In this document: positions 1 to 8,882 of the stretch, in pieces | Layout: every line of letters begins with the position of its first letter | Position numbering within the stretch: the stretch's first letter is position 1 | Assembly: GCA_015232865.1 (NCBI GenBank) | Contig: JADFYU010000009.1 | Span: forward strand, 29,150-93,149 | Reading direction: 5' to 3' | Length of the DNA stretch: 64,000 bases | Source of the DNA: Magnetococcales bacterium | GTDB taxonomy: Bacteria; Pseudomonadota; Magnetococcia; Magnetococcales; UBA8363 | Program-made: the position numbers and the translations under genes | Notes under the pieces: model-generated | The model's database searches: none | What the model saw: the letters and a program-made list of their open reading frames with translations, nothing else | What the model was told of the DNA's origin: nothing

Positions 1-367
1 GGCCCGGTGAGTCGGGCGTAGAGACCACAGCCGCCAATGCCTGACCCAGAGCCGAGGCGACGCCCATGGCCTTGCCATTTAAGCGGGCGGTCTGGCGATT
101 TTTATCGCCGGAAAATTCCAGTCGATGCTGTAACCCCATGGCACGCGTCGATCCGGCCAATCGATATTGAGGTTGACCGTGGCGTCGCATGGCCTCTGGG
201 GTGGCTTTGCGAAAAGAGCGTCCGGTCGCCAAGAGCGCAATGGCCTCCAACAGATTACTCTTTCCCTGACCATTCTCTCCAATAATGATGTTGAACCGAG
301 AATTAAACCGCAAAGCGGCTTCGGATACATTGCGAAAATCTTGGAGCCGTAACCAGTCTAAAACCAA
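1..367 (-). CDS. recF: DNA replication and repair protein RecF, 5' part (gene runs off the window)
   Basis: This is the N-terminal part (about 122 residues) of RecF, the SMC-like ATPase that loads RecA at single-strand gaps. The Walker A motif GENGQGKSN lies near residue 30, preceded by the typical start MVLDWLRLQDFRN and followed by LEAI. No ATG is available in the right place. A TTG at 365-367, two bases after the dnaN stop, gives a start matching the family. The gene follows dnaN on the minus strand, the common dnaA-dnaN-recF order, so it is probably co-transcribed. The C-terminal signature and Walker B regions lie outside the window. Identity is secure; the start is inferred. Confidence 0.9.
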   Translation of the reverse strand, partial: MVLDWLRLQDFRNVSEAALRFNSRFNIIIGENGQGKSNLLEAIALLATGRSFRKATPEAMRRHGQPQYRLAGSTRAMGLQHRLEFSGDKNRQTARLNGKAMGVASALGQALAAVVSTPDSPG

Positions 368-369
368 CG

Positions 370-1497
370 TTACACACGCATGGGCATCAGGACGAACAAG
401 GCGTTATCCCGATCCGGGTCAAAGACCAGAGAGGGGGCCTCGTCATCCCGGAGTAGAAACCGCACCCGCTCCCCCTCCATCGCTGTCAGGATTTCGCGCA
501 GGTATCGGGCGTTAAAACCAATGGTAATGGGTTTTTCACCCTCAAATACCACCTCCATCTCCTCTTCGCCCGCCTCTTGTTCGGGGTTGTTGGAGGAGAT
601 CAGCATGGAGTCGAATTTGACGTTCATCCGCACGCCACGGGATTTTTCATGAGAGAGCACCATCATCCGCTTGACCACCACATCCAGTTGAGCACGATTC
701 ATGGTCAGGCGCAGTTTGTTTTGGGCGGGTATCACCCGTCGATAATCGGGAAAATGGCCCTGAACCAGCTTGGAAATCAGGGAGATGCCCGGTCGAATAA
801 ACTGAATATGGGCGTCACCGATTACCAACTCAATCTCGGTCTCCTCCTCTTCCAGCAGCTTTTTTACCTCGTACACGGTTTTTTTCGGAATGATGACCTC
901 AATCGGTTCCTTGACCTGCCCCCCCTCCAGTATCTGTTCGATCATGGCCAGACGGTGGGTATCCGTCGCCACCATCCGCGCTTTGGCCGGCTCTCCGGCT
1001 TCTGTGCCGGGTGTCATCTGTAAAAAAGCACCGTTGAGAGTATAGCGAGTGTCGTCATAGGACATGGCGAAATGGGTCTTATTGAACATGCCCAACAGAA
1101 TATCTTGAGCGAAAACATGGCGTTTATCTCCCTTAGCTTCGGGAATTTCCGGGAACTCCTCACCCGAAAAACCGGACAGGGCAAACTTCGCCCGACCCGA
1201 ACTCAGCCGCAGCCGATTGTTGGCTTCGCCGCGAATGTGAATGGAGCCGTCGGGCAACTCCCGGACAATCTCGAACAATGTGCGCGCACTGACAGCCAAA
1301 GTGCCGATATCGGCCACTTCCGCTTCACAGGTGGTGCGTAAGGAGACCTCCAGGTCGGTAGCCGAGAGGGTAATGCCTCCCTCTGAAGCCTCAATCAAGG
1401 CATTGCCAAGAATGGGCATGGTGTTGCGCCGCTCAACAACGGTTTGAATCCGGGTAAGCGCCTTTAAAAATGGTTCTTTATTGATATGAAATTCCAT
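370..1497 (-). CDS. dnaN: DNA polymerase III beta subunit (sliding clamp)
   Basis: The 375-residue product is the beta sliding clamp, a ring-shaped dimer that tethers DNA polymerase III and many repair proteins to DNA. The length fits the family (about 366-380). It begins MEFHINKEPFLKAL and ends in the ALFVLMPMRV-type C terminus that forms part of the clamp's peptide-binding pocket. Three similar domains of about 120 residues are expected, and the spacing of the LPDGSI and LRLTMNRAQL stretches agrees. The gene starts 27 bases after dnaA and ends two bases before recF, consistent with one replication operon. Nothing looks odd. Confidence 0.97.
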   Translation of the reverse strand: MEFHINKEPFLKALTRIQTVVERRNTMPILGNALIEASEGGITLSATDLEVSLRTTCEAEVADIGTLAVSARTLFEIVRELPDGSIHIRGEANNRLRLSSGRAKFALSGFSGEEFPEIPEAKGDKRHVFAQDILLGMFNKTHFAMSYDDTRYTLNGAFLQMTPGTEAGEPAKARMVATDTHRLAMIEQILEGGQVKEPIEVIIPKKTVYEVKKLLEEEETEIELVIGDAHIQFIRPGISLISKLVQGHFPDYRRVIPAQNKLRLTMNRAQLDVVVKRMMVLSHEKSRGVRMNVKFDSMLISSNNPEQEAGEEEMEVVFEGEKPITIGFNARYLREILTAMEGERVRFLLRDDEAPSLVFDPDRDNALFVLMPMRV

Positions 1498-1524
1498 AGG
1501 AACAGATCCTGATAAATGTAACGT

Positions 1525-2868
1525 TTAGTTGCTTAACATCTCCGTCAAGGATTGCAACTCACGAGATAAATTTTTATTGCTGCTCTGCTTTTCAGTGACT
1601 CGGCCCACCGCATACAAAACGGTGGTATGATCGCGATCACCAAACATTTTTCCGATAATCGGGTAGGAGTTGTCCGTCAACTGCTTGCACAACCACATGG
1701 CCACCTGACGAGGATGGCTGAACAGTCGAGATCGTTTGTTGGAGCGTAAATCCTGGGCGCTGACTTTATAATAGGCGGCGACGGTGCGTTGAATCTCGTC
1801 GATGGTGACCTGCCTGCGTTCCGGTCCCCGAAGAATATTGCGCAGCGACTCCTTGACCAACGCCATGGTGATGGGCTGATTGGCCATTGAGGAGAGGGCG
1901 AACAGACGGATCAAAGCGCCCTCCATCTCTCGAACGTTGGTGTGGATGGCATCGGCCAGAAAAAAAGCCACGTCATCTTTTAAATCGATCCCTTCCGCCA
2001 TGGCCTTTTTTTTCAGGATGGCCACACGCGTTTCCAGATCCGGTGGATAGATGTCCACCACCAAGCCCTGGGCAAACCGCGAGCGCAACCGTTCCTCAAG
2101 AAACTCCATCTCTGAGGGAAGGGAATCGGAGGAGAGGACAATTTGCTTCTCCGCCGCATAGAGGGCATTGAAGGTGTGGAAAAATTCCACCTGTGTTCCC
2201 TTTTTGCCGGCAAAAAATTGAATATCATCAACCAGCAGAATGTCTACCGAACGAAATTGCTCCTTGAAATTATGGACCGTCCCTTGTCGGGTTGAATCGA
2301 CGAACAGGGTCATGAATGTCTCTGAGGAGATCAGGCGTACCTTGCGGTTGGGATAGTTGGTCTGGATTTGATGGCCGATGGCATGAAGAAGATGAGTCTT
2401 GCCCAGACCGACGCCGCCGTGAATGTAGAGTGGGTTGTAAAATCTGGCCGGTGTATCGGCAACCTTGGCCGCTGCCGCATGGGCAAAGGAATTGCAATCT
2501 CCGACGACAAAGGTGTCGAAGGTGTAGCGATCCAACAGTCCGTTCTCTTCTGGAGTTGACTCGATGACCGGCAGCGGTGGCTCGGGTTCGGGAATCGGTG
2601 GCGCCAGAGGGATGGCGTCCGGGTCGGTGCGAAAGGACAATGCCACCGGCTCGCCGCTCAACTCCAGGTAGGCGTCTTCCAACAGCACTCCGTAGTGGGC
2701 GCCGACATATTCAGCGGAAAAATCATTTTTCGTTAAAATCTCAAGCTTGCCATTGGGTAACTTTTTACCCGGGCGCAACGGCTTGAGCCACAGATTGAAA
2801 ATCTGCGGCGTGACTTGATTTTGAAGGTTCGACATGACCTGAGGCCAAATACTGTCCATATGTTCCAA
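1525..2868 (-). CDS. dnaA: Chromosomal replication initiator DnaA
   Basis: DnaA is the AAA+ initiator that binds DnaA boxes at oriC, melts the origin and helps load the helicase. Domain I spans about residues 1-85, followed by a short Pro/Glu-rich linker. Domain III carries Walker A GGVGLGKTH near residue 152 and Walker B ILLVDDIQFF. Domain IV has the DNA-binding signature GDRDHTTVLYAVGRV near the end. The longest frame begins at a TTG (2868). An in-frame ATG at 2859 (MDSIWPQV) is an equally good or better start and gives 444 residues. It heads the dnaA-dnaN-recF block. No consensus DnaA-box cluster was seen upstream. Confidence 0.96.
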   Translation of the reverse strand: MEHMDSIWPQVMSNLQNQVTPQIFNLWLKPLRPGKKLPNGKLEILTKNDFSAEYVGAHYGVLLEDAYLELSGEPVALSFRTDPDAIPLAPPIPEPEPPLPVIESTPEENGLLDRYTFDTFVVGDCNSFAHAAAAKVADTPARFYNPLYIHGGVGLGKTHLLHAIGHQIQTNYPNRKVRLISSETFMTLFVDSTRQGTVHNFKEQFRSVDILLVDDIQFFAGKKGTQVEFFHTFNALYAAEKQIVLSSDSLPSEMEFLEERLRSRFAQGLVVDIYPPDLETRVAILKKKAMAEGIDLKDDVAFFLADAIHTNVREMEGALIRLFALSSMANQPITMALVKESLRNILRGPERRQVTIDEIQRTVAAYYKVSAQDLRSNKRSRLFSHPRQVAMWLCKQLTDNSYPIIGKMFGDRDHTTVLYAVGRVTEKQSSNKNLSRELQSLTEMLSN

Positions 2869-2918
2869 TAATCAATTGTGGCTGGCTTTTGCCCAGACTG
2901 ATCGGAGAAAACCGGTTA

Positions 2919-3087
2919 AACCCAACGTCAGCGGTCGGACGGGTGTAAATAGTGCAACCGCATGGTTTATCTGGTAAAACATAAAAAAATATCAAAGTAA
3001 CCCGATGGCTGATGAGATGTTTTTATGTTTGGCCGGTGAATCAATGAGGCCGTTCCAGTGCGCGTGGACAGCTGCCGAATTTGGGTT
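2919..3087. repeat. Long palindromic intergenic repeat, full-length copy A
   Basis: This 169-base imperfect inverted repeat begins AACCCAACGTCAGCGGTCGG and ends with CAGCTGCCGAATTTGGGTT, whose reverse complement matches the left end. Internal blocks GTGCAACCG...TTTATCTGGTAAAACA and GCCGGTGAATCAATG correspond to those in the copies at 38134 and 63801. It sits upstream of dnaA. No transposase is present, and target-site duplications were not evident. Confidence 0.75.
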
Positions 3088-3219
3088 AAAACAGTCACAT
3101 TAAAAGTAACGACCAGACTAACATATTATGGGGAGTTAGAACAACGGTGAGTCGGTAAAATAGACCGGTAAATTCAGATTTGCTGAAGTGATGCCAATAC
3201 CGACTTCCAGGTCCGCTTT

Positions 3220-3391
3220 AACCCGGATTCGGCGGTTGGCCGTGCGCTAGTGGTGCAACCGTTTGGTTTGTCTGGCAAATCAGAAAAACAGAAACCTCAT
3301 TGTGACGAAGTTTGTCTCTTGTTTGTCCAGTGACTCAAGTGGTTGTGCCGATTGCGTACAGACAAGTCGTCCGCGACCCGCCAATTCAGGT
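3220..3391. repeat. Long palindromic intergenic repeat, degenerate copy B
   Basis: The left end AACCCGGATTCGGCGGTTGG matches the family, and the internal GTGCAACCGTTTGGTTTGTC and GGTTGTGCCGATTGCGTAC blocks are recognisable. The right end (CGACCCGCCAATTCAGGT) is diverged from the expected complement. It lies 132 bases from copy A in the dnaA upstream region, in the same left-to-right arrangement. Confidence 0.65.
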
Positions 3392-3463
3392 GAGAGAGTG
3401 GGGAGGCAGAACAAAAAAAATGCACCTTATTTTTGCCATGCGTCGAGAAGAAAAACGAAAGGT

Positions 3464-3745
3464 CTATTTTCCTCGATCCAGTCGCAGTCCGATCCCATTG
3501 TTACGCTTGTGAGCAACAAAAGCTGTAAAGCTGGACGGCCGGCCGAACAGTTCGATTTTTAGTTGCACGCTATCGCCGACATTGATTGAGTCCAAATTAT
3601 AATCCAACTCCAGGAATGCCCCGCCATGGCCCATATCGGTAGCGGTTCCCGGTATCTCCTGCCCACTGGGGAGAACCAAGGTGACGGCATTAAAAAAAAT
3701 AAGCCGTTCAAACTCGCGGTTTGCCTGTTGATCCTTATCCGGCAT
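3464..3745 (-). CDS. Small PilZ-like domain protein
   Basis: A 93-residue single-domain protein resembling PilZ, the c-di-GMP receptor fold. An R-x3-R motif (REFER, residues 10-14) and a later DMGHGGAF segment resemble the PilZ RxxxR and [D/N]xSxxG ligand motifs, with Met in place of the usual Ser-region residue. The C-terminal NGIGLRL strand also fits. If functional it would be a cytoplasmic c-di-GMP-binding adaptor. It stands alone between dnaA and a plus-strand TPR-like gene, so context gives no partner. The altered second motif leaves c-di-GMP binding uncertain. Confidence 0.6.
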   Translation of the reverse strand: MPDKDQQANREFERLIFFNAVTLVLPSGQEIPGTATDMGHGGAFLELDYNLDSINVGDSVQLKIELFGRPSSFTAFVAHKRNNGIGLRLDRGK

Positions 3746-4190
3746 CTTCTTCTATCTCCACAACATAAACCCATGATTTTCCGGTAAAAATGCCCATCAG
3801 CCGTCAGCCAAGTTCTCTTGGACAGGCGTTTTCCATTCGGAAACAATCACTATCTCAATAATCTGGGATAATAAGCCAAATTGCTCTTCAGGCCAAGTTT
3901 TTTGTGCTCTCTTAATCGGACAAACTGAGCGGTATCCCTGGCCGAGAGAACCCGGAGGAAGCCAACTTAAGCAGGTTTTTTTCGAAAAAACTTGTAAAAA
4001 AAATCACTTATAAAATCAATATGTTAATCTTGCAAATTCCGGAGTTTTCCAGCAATTTGTCTGTTTATTCGAGCGAAAAGATCATTTTTTTCTAAAGTCG
4101 ATTTTAGTAACACCGATAAAATGAACAAGGATTATTTTACTAAATTGTTATTAACGATGAATATACGGACCATTTGAAGAGGTAAATGAA
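3746..4190. other. AT-rich gene-free stretch
   Basis: This 445-base stretch lies between divergently oriented genes. The part from about 3960 to 4180 is markedly AT-rich (runs such as TTATTTTACTAAATTGTTATTAAC). It must contain the promoters of both flanking genes. I looked for DnaA boxes and IHF-like sites and found none I could defend. It remains a candidate AT-rich unwinding region only because of its proximity to dnaA. Confidence 0.4.
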
Positions 4191-4970
4191 ATGGTAGCCA
4201 ACAAAAGCCAAGAAATTTTGGACGATGCTCTGACCCGCCTTCAGGGGATTTGGCGTTCGCCGATTCCCCTGGCGCGATTCGAGTTGGAAATTGTCCGCTT
4301 GGAACGGGTGATCAAGGAGTTCAGGCGTCACGAGCCGGTACGGGCCTTTTATCTATTGGGCCTGGCTTCCACCCTGCGCGACGACAGGGAGTCCATGCGT
4401 GTTCATTTCAACAACGCTTTGGCTCACAGCGGTAACGACGCGGATGTCCGCCACGGATTTGCGGCGTGCCTATCCCGTCTGGGCTTCTATGCCGAAGCGC
4501 GCAAGCAGTATGAAATTCTCTACAACGATGATCAGGAAGATCTGGGCGTATTGGCCGAATTGATCATCTCTTCTCTGGCTTCCGGTCGAATCCAGGACGG
4601 GGTCAAGTGGATTGGTCATTGGAGCCAGATCAACCCGGATCGGCCCTTTGAAGAGGCGGAGACCATCGCCAAGAGCGGCGCACTTTTGGAAAAGTTTGGT
4701 ATCTCCGATGATCATGTGGAACGTCTCCAGTCTCTGGCCATGAACATTCTTGAGAAAGAGTGCAAGGAGATAAAAACCATAAACTATCGGGGCGTACCGG
4801 AGGAAGACCCGGAGTGGATCGACGCCAATCTGGTTTTGGATGATTCGGAAGAGGAGGTTGAACGCCTGAACAATCAACTCAACCATCTGATGGCCTGCAC
4901 CCCGACACCGGACCGATTGGCCGAGTTGCTGGTTTTTAACTTTACAAAAGACGAAGCCGCCGCTATTTAA
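4191..4970 (+). CDS. TPR-like helical repeat protein of unknown role
   Basis: A 259-residue soluble protein with no signal peptide. Segments such as RAFYLLGLASTLRDD, MRVHFNNALAHSG and DVRHGFAACLSRLGFYAEARKQYEIL (read as separate helices, residues about 45-110) have the A-x-x-LG-x-x-Y spacing of tetratricopeptide repeats. The C-terminal third is acidic (DDSEEEVERL). A good ribosome-binding site (GAAGAGG) precedes the ATG. TPR proteins are scaffolds, and no catalytic motif is visible. It is flanked by the PilZ-like gene and convergent fmt, so neighbours do not reveal its partner. I do not recognise a specific family. Confidence 0.65.
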   Translation: MVANKSQEILDDALTRLQGIWRSPIPLARFELEIVRLERVIKEFRRHEPVRAFYLLGLASTLRDDRESMRVHFNNALAHSGNDADVRHGFAACLSRLGFYAEARKQYEILYNDDQEDLGVLAELIISSLASGRIQDGVKWIGHWSQINPDRPFEEAETIAKSGALLEKFGISDDHVERLQSLAMNILEKECKEIKTINYRGVPEEDPEWIDANLVLDDSEEEVERLNNQLNHLMACTPTPDRLAELLVFNFTKDEAAAI

Positions 4971-4985
4971 CCCGAAAAACAGTCT

Positions 4986-5927
4986 CTACCAACTGCCCAG
5001 GCGGTCGCCGATTTTCAGGGGTCGTCCGCGTAGCCAATCGGCGGCCGGCATTCTTTTTTTGCCGGGTTTTTGTATCTCGGTAATAATCAGACTACCCTGG
5101 CCGCAGGAGATTTCCGGTCCCTCTTCATGCAGGGCGATGACCGTTCCGGGCTGGGTGATCTGACCCTGACCGGGGCTGCATCGAAAGAGTTTGATTGCGT
5201 TATTGCCCAATTGGGACATGGCGGCCGGCCACGGATTCAGGGCAAAGATCTGTCGCTGAATCTGCTCGGCCGGTTGGCTCCAATCAATCTCTTCATCGGC
5301 ACGGGTCAGTTTTTTGGCGTAGGTAACCCCCTGTTCCGGTTGGGCTTGAGCCGGGACTGTTCCGGCTTTCATCTGGCTTAGGGTTTTCAGGAGCAAATCG
5401 GCTCCCAGTCGTGCCAGTTGGTCGTGAAGCTCACCGCCGGTCATGGTTTTGGAAAGGGGGGTTCGAACCGAGCTGTAGACCGGGCCGGTATCCAACCCCT
5501 TTTCCATCAGCATGATGGAGATACCGCTCTCTTCATCGCCGGCCAGCAATGCCCGCTGAATGGGAGCGGCTCCCCGCCAGCGGGGGAGTAGGGAGGCGTG
5601 AATGTTGATGCAGCCTTGAGGCGGGATGGCCAAGACCTCTTCGGACAGAATCTGTCCATAGGCGGTTACCACGACCAGATCCGGTTGCAGGGCTTTCAGT
5701 TGTGCCACCGCTTCGGGATCTCGCATTTTCAGCGGCTGAAAAACTGGAATATTCGCCTGTGAAGCGGCTACTTTAACAGGGGTTGCCTGTGTTTTCTGGC
5801 CCCGACCGGTTTTTTTGTCCGGCTGGGTAAAAACCCCCACCACCTGCTCTCCCCCATCCAGCAACGCTTGAAGCGGGTAAACAGCAAAATCCGGGGTTCC
5901 CATATAGACAATTCGCCACGAACCCAT
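4986..5927 (-). CDS. fmt: Methionyl-tRNA formyltransferase
   Basis: The enzyme transfers a formyl group from 10-formyl-THF to initiator Met-tRNA. The 313-residue length is typical. The N-terminal Rossmann domain begins RIVYMGTPDFAVYPL, and the formyl-transfer signature NIHASLLPRWRGAAPIQ is intact with its Asn and His, followed by the LDTGP motif. The C-terminal OB-like domain extends to residue 313. It lies four bases downstream of def on the same strand, the classical def-fmt pair that adds and removes the N-terminal formyl group, so the two are almost certainly co-transcribed. Confidence 0.96.
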   Translation of the reverse strand: MGSWRIVYMGTPDFAVYPLQALLDGGEQVVGVFTQPDKKTGRGQKTQATPVKVAASQANIPVFQPLKMRDPEAVAQLKALQPDLVVVTAYGQILSEEVLAIPPQGCINIHASLLPRWRGAAPIQRALLAGDEESGISIMLMEKGLDTGPVYSSVRTPLSKTMTGGELHDQLARLGADLLLKTLSQMKAGTVPAQAQPEQGVTYAKKLTRADEEIDWSQPAEQIQRQIFALNPWPAAMSQLGNNAIKLFRCSPGQGQITQPGTVIALHEEGPEISCGQGSLIITEIQKPGKKRMPAADWLRGRPLKIGDRLGSW

Positions 5928-5931
5928 TCGA

Positions 5932-6447
5932 TCAATCCAATCTTTTCTGTTTTTTTAGTTTTTGTAAAATGATGCTGCGTTTTAATCGAGAGATATGGTC
6001 GATAAAAAGCAGACCGTCCAGATGGTCGATCTCATGCTGAAGACAGACCGAGAGCAGTCCTGATGCCTCGATGATCACTGGTTGGTTGTTCCGGTCCAGG
6101 GCCTGGACTTTGATCTGGTCGGCCCGGATCACATCTTCGTTGAACTCTGGCACCGAAAGGCAGCCCTCCTTCCAACTGATTTCCCCGGTTTTTTCGATGA
6201 TCTCCGGGTTGGCCAGACAGTAAAGCTGCTCTTCGCCCGGTTCTCGATCATAGCCGGAAACATCGACAACGATGATCCGTTTTAGAACACCGATCTGAGG
6301 AGCGGCCAGACCGATACCGGGGGCGGCATACATGGTTTCCACCATGTCATCCATCAGTTTTTGAATCGACTCCGTCACCTTTTCCACCGGTTTGGACCGT
6401 TGTTTCAAGCGCCGATCTGGAGCGGTAATGATAGTTCGTTTAGCCAT
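5932..6447 (-). CDS. def: Peptide deformylase
   Basis: This metalloenzyme removes the formyl group from nascent N-formylmethionyl proteins. All three conserved motifs are present in its 171 residues: GIGLAAPQIG near residue 45, EGCLSVP near 94 and QHEIDHLDG near 136. Together they supply the Cys and two His metal ligands and the catalytic Glu. It directly precedes fmt with a four-base gap. A degenerate palindromic repeat separates it from priA upstream, so def-fmt may have its own promoter there. Confidence 0.97.
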   Translation of the reverse strand: MAKRTIITAPDRRLKQRSKPVEKVTESIQKLMDDMVETMYAAPGIGLAAPQIGVLKRIIVVDVSGYDREPGEEQLYCLANPEIIEKTGEISWKEGCLSVPEFNEDVIRADQIKVQALDRNNQPVIIEASGLLSVCLQHEIDHLDGLLFIDHISRLKRSIILQKLKKQKRLD

Positions 6448-6504
6448 CCAAGATTTTCCTAGAGATAATACCGATCAACGAGTCCATTCTCCGTTGGGCT
6501 CTTG

Positions 6505-6612
6505 CCCAACGTCAGTATATCAGGTCGACCGGATAAAATTGAAGCCACCTGAACTGGTGATGAGATTTTCCCCTGAATCGCCAAATGAATCAATGGATTG
6601 TGTCGATCAGCT
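6505..6612. repeat. Palindromic intergenic repeat, truncated copy C
   Basis: The left end CCCAACGTCAG is identical to part of copy A. The stem-tip block CACCTGAACTGGTG and the block AATGAATCAATGGATTGTGTCG (split here as two parts) match, on the complementary strand, the internal arms of the full copies. The right terminus is missing where the element abuts the end of priA. It separates priA from def. Confidence 0.6.
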
Positions 6613-6621
6613 CTCCTCATC

Positions 6622-8847
6622 TTACAAAAAAGAGTGGGGATCGACATCCATTTCGATACGTACGCGTGATCCGGCCAACTGTTCGGCCAGAGACATCAAG
6701 GGGGTCAAGGCCCGATGTAGGCGGCCGCCGGGATTCTCCTTGATGAGCAACTGCCAGCGGAACCGGTTGCGTAATTTGGACAGGGGAGCCGGGGCCGGTC
6801 CCAAATAGGAGACATCCGGCATTGGCTGGAGCTGTTCGCGTAGTTGTTGGCAAAAAAGGTCGCCATTTTTTTCGACTGCGGCGGAAAATCGCAGCAGAGC
6901 CATACGGAGATAGGGGGGATATTGGGCCGCCTGCCGAAAGGATTTTTCCATCTCGAAAAAGCCGGCCATATCCTGCTCGATGACGGCGCGAATCGCATAG
7001 TGGTTGGGATCATAGGTCTGAATGAAGACCCGGCCGGCGATCTGCTCGCGACCAGCCCGACCCGCCACCTGGGTGATCAGCTGAAAGGTTCTCTCCGCCC
7101 CTCTAAAGTCGGGCTGACAGAGGGAGGTTTCGGCTTGGACCACCCCGACCAGGGCCAGGTTGGGAAAATGGTGGCCTTTGGCGATCATCTGGGTGCCCAT
7201 CAAAATGTCCAGATGATGGTTTTGAAAGCCGGACAATACCGTGGTCAACTCCACCTCGCCGGAGCTGACCGAATCCCGATCGATGCGGGCGATCCTGGCT
7301 TGAGGGAAAAGCCGTTTGGTCTCTTTTTCCAACTGTTCGGTGCCTGGCCCAAAATAGAACAGGCTTAACTGACCGCAAGCCGGGCAGAGGTCGATGACCG
7401 TTTGCCAAAAATCGCAATAGTGACAGATCAGGCGGCCCTTTTTACGATGAAAGGTGAGAGTAACCGAACAATTGGGACACATCACCGCCTGCCCGCACTG
7501 GCGACAGAGCAGGGAGGGGGCATATCCGCGCCGGTTTAAAAACAGGAGCACCTGCTGTTGCTTCTCCAGGGTCTGGGTGATGGCCTCTACCAAGGGGGGA
7601 CTGAGCAGTGCCATCCGGCTCATGTTGTTTTTCAAGCTCTCTCCACCCAGATGGATGACCGATACGGTCGGTGGAGTGGCACCGGTGGCCCGTTGGGTCA
7701 AATGGAGATGGATGTAGCGTCCTTGCTGGGCGTTGACCAAGGACTCCAAAGAGGGGGTGGCACTACCCAATACCAGCACCGCCTGGGCGCGGTTGGCCAG
7801 AACCACCGCCATATCCCGCCCTTGATAGGGGACGTTTCCCTCTTGTTTGTAGGAGCCGTCGTGCTCCTCGTCCACCACCACCAGGCCCAGATTGTCGAAG
7901 GGGGCAAAAATGGCGCTTCTGGCACCGATCACCACCCTGGCCCGACCACTGCGAATATTGATCCAATGTTCAAAACGCTGCCGATCGCTCTGATTGGAGT
8001 GAAAAATGGCCAACTCAACCTGAAAGCGCTGTCGATATCGGGCTTCCAGTTGGGGCGATAGCGCAATTTCCGGCACCAGCAACAGAGCCTGACGCCCCTG
8101 GGCCAAACAGCTGTCCACCGCCTGAAAATAGACCTCCGTTTTGCCGCTTCCGGTAATGCCCTGAAGTAAAAAAGGACGATATTCTGAGGCGTTGACGGCA
8201 TCGACCAAGGCGATGACGCAATCCGTTTGCTCCGTGTTGAGGGTGAGTTCCTGCGGGGTGGATCGTTTTACCTCCGACAAAACCAGATCGGGCAGCGCAG
8301 CGGGTGTGTCGGTGTCATAACGGGTGCGCCACTCGTCCTCCAAGGTGATGAGATTGAGACGAACCAGTATTTTCAAGCGGTTTTGCAGGCCGGTTGCGCC
8401 AAATTTTTTCTCCAGTGTGGCCAGGGTCAATTTTTTTTTGGGGCTGTTTTGAATCGCCTCGGCCAGCTTTCGCTGCGAAGAAGTCAGCGTGTCAAGGCAA
8501 CCTTCGCCCAGCCAAAAAGCGTTTTGATGCCGTTTAAAACGCAGATGTCCCGGCATGGCCACCGAGACCACCGAGCCGATGGGACGCAGATAATAACGGG
8601 AGATCCAATCCAACAACGCCATCAGGTTTTGATCCAGCAGCGGTGTTGTTGTCAGCCGTTCGCTGATAAAGCGAATCTCCCCTTGGCTCCAGGCCGGTTT
8701 TTCCTGAATCTGCCAAAGCACGCCGACCCGTTCACCCCGGCCAACCGGCACCAAAACCAGGCAGCCGGGCTGGACCTCCATCTCATCGGGAATGCGATAG
8801 GTAAACAGAGCGCGTTTGGGAATGGGAAGGGCGACTTGGGCGAACAT
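6622..8847 (-). CDS. priA: Primosomal protein N' (replication restart helicase PriA)
   Basis: PriA recognises abandoned replication forks and reloads the replisome. The 741-residue product has an N-terminal DNA-binding domain (MFAQVALPIPKRALFTY). It also has Walker A GITGSGKTEVY near residue 232, a DEEH box (VVDEEHDGSYKQ), and a zinc-binding module with paired cysteines (CRQCG, CPNCS, CHYC, CPACGQ). Helicase motif V/VI regions (LMGTQMIAKGHHFPN, TQVAGRAGRE) follow. Length and domain order are standard. It is upstream of def-fmt on the same strand, a neighbourhood common in Proteobacteria. Confidence 0.97.
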   Translation of the reverse strand: MFAQVALPIPKRALFTYRIPDEMEVQPGCLVLVPVGRGERVGVLWQIQEKPAWSQGEIRFISERLTTTPLLDQNLMALLDWISRYYLRPIGSVVSVAMPGHLRFKRHQNAFWLGEGCLDTLTSSQRKLAEAIQNSPKKKLTLATLEKKFGATGLQNRLKILVRLNLITLEDEWRTRYDTDTPAALPDLVLSEVKRSTPQELTLNTEQTDCVIALVDAVNASEYRPFLLQGITGSGKTEVYFQAVDSCLAQGRQALLLVPEIALSPQLEARYRQRFQVELAIFHSNQSDRQRFEHWINIRSGRARVVIGARSAIFAPFDNLGLVVVDEEHDGSYKQEGNVPYQGRDMAVVLANRAQAVLVLGSATPSLESLVNAQQGRYIHLHLTQRATGATPPTVSVIHLGGESLKNNMSRMALLSPPLVEAITQTLEKQQQVLLFLNRRGYAPSLLCRQCGQAVMCPNCSVTLTFHRKKGRLICHYCDFWQTVIDLCPACGQLSLFYFGPGTEQLEKETKRLFPQARIARIDRDSVSSGEVELTTVLSGFQNHHLDILMGTQMIAKGHHFPNLALVGVVQAETSLCQPDFRGAERTFQLITQVAGRAGREQIAGRVFIQTYDPNHYAIRAVIEQDMAGFFEMEKSFRQAAQYPPYLRMALLRFSAAVEKNGDLFCQQLREQLQPMPDVSYLGPAPAPLSKLRNRFRWQLLIKENPGGRLHRALTPLMSLAEQLAGSRVRIEMDVDPHSFL

Positions 8848-8882
8848 CGAATCAATATACGGCAGAGGGGTGAAACTGCAAC

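Larger units (their letters stand above)
2869..3463. other. Gene-free stretch upstream of dnaA containing two palindromic repeat copies
   Basis: This 595-base gap separates dnaA from the PilZ-like gene. It holds two copies of the window's long palindromic repeat (2919-3087 and 3220-3391). I see no convincing ORF and no match to the DnaA-box consensus TTATNCACA on either strand. The dnaA promoter must lie here, but no clear -35/-10 pair could be assigned. Confidence 0.6.

Noticed and set aside
577..1023. A 148-codon plus-strand reading frame inside dnaN
   Set aside because: It lies wholly within the well-supported minus-strand dnaN gene and its translation matches no known pattern.
2919..3391. 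The palindromic repeats as a CRISPR array or phage attachment site
   Set aside because: The copies are long, diverged and far apart, with no regular spacers and no integrase or cas genes in the window.
3746..4190. The AT-rich gap as oriC
   Set aside because: No DnaA boxes, no repeated 13-mers and no clear strand asymmetry could be seen, so proximity to dnaA alone is not sufficient.
7558..8061. A 167-codon plus-strand reading frame inside priA
   Set aside because: It is antisense to conserved helicase motifs of priA and lacks a ribosome-binding site, so it is a shadow frame.
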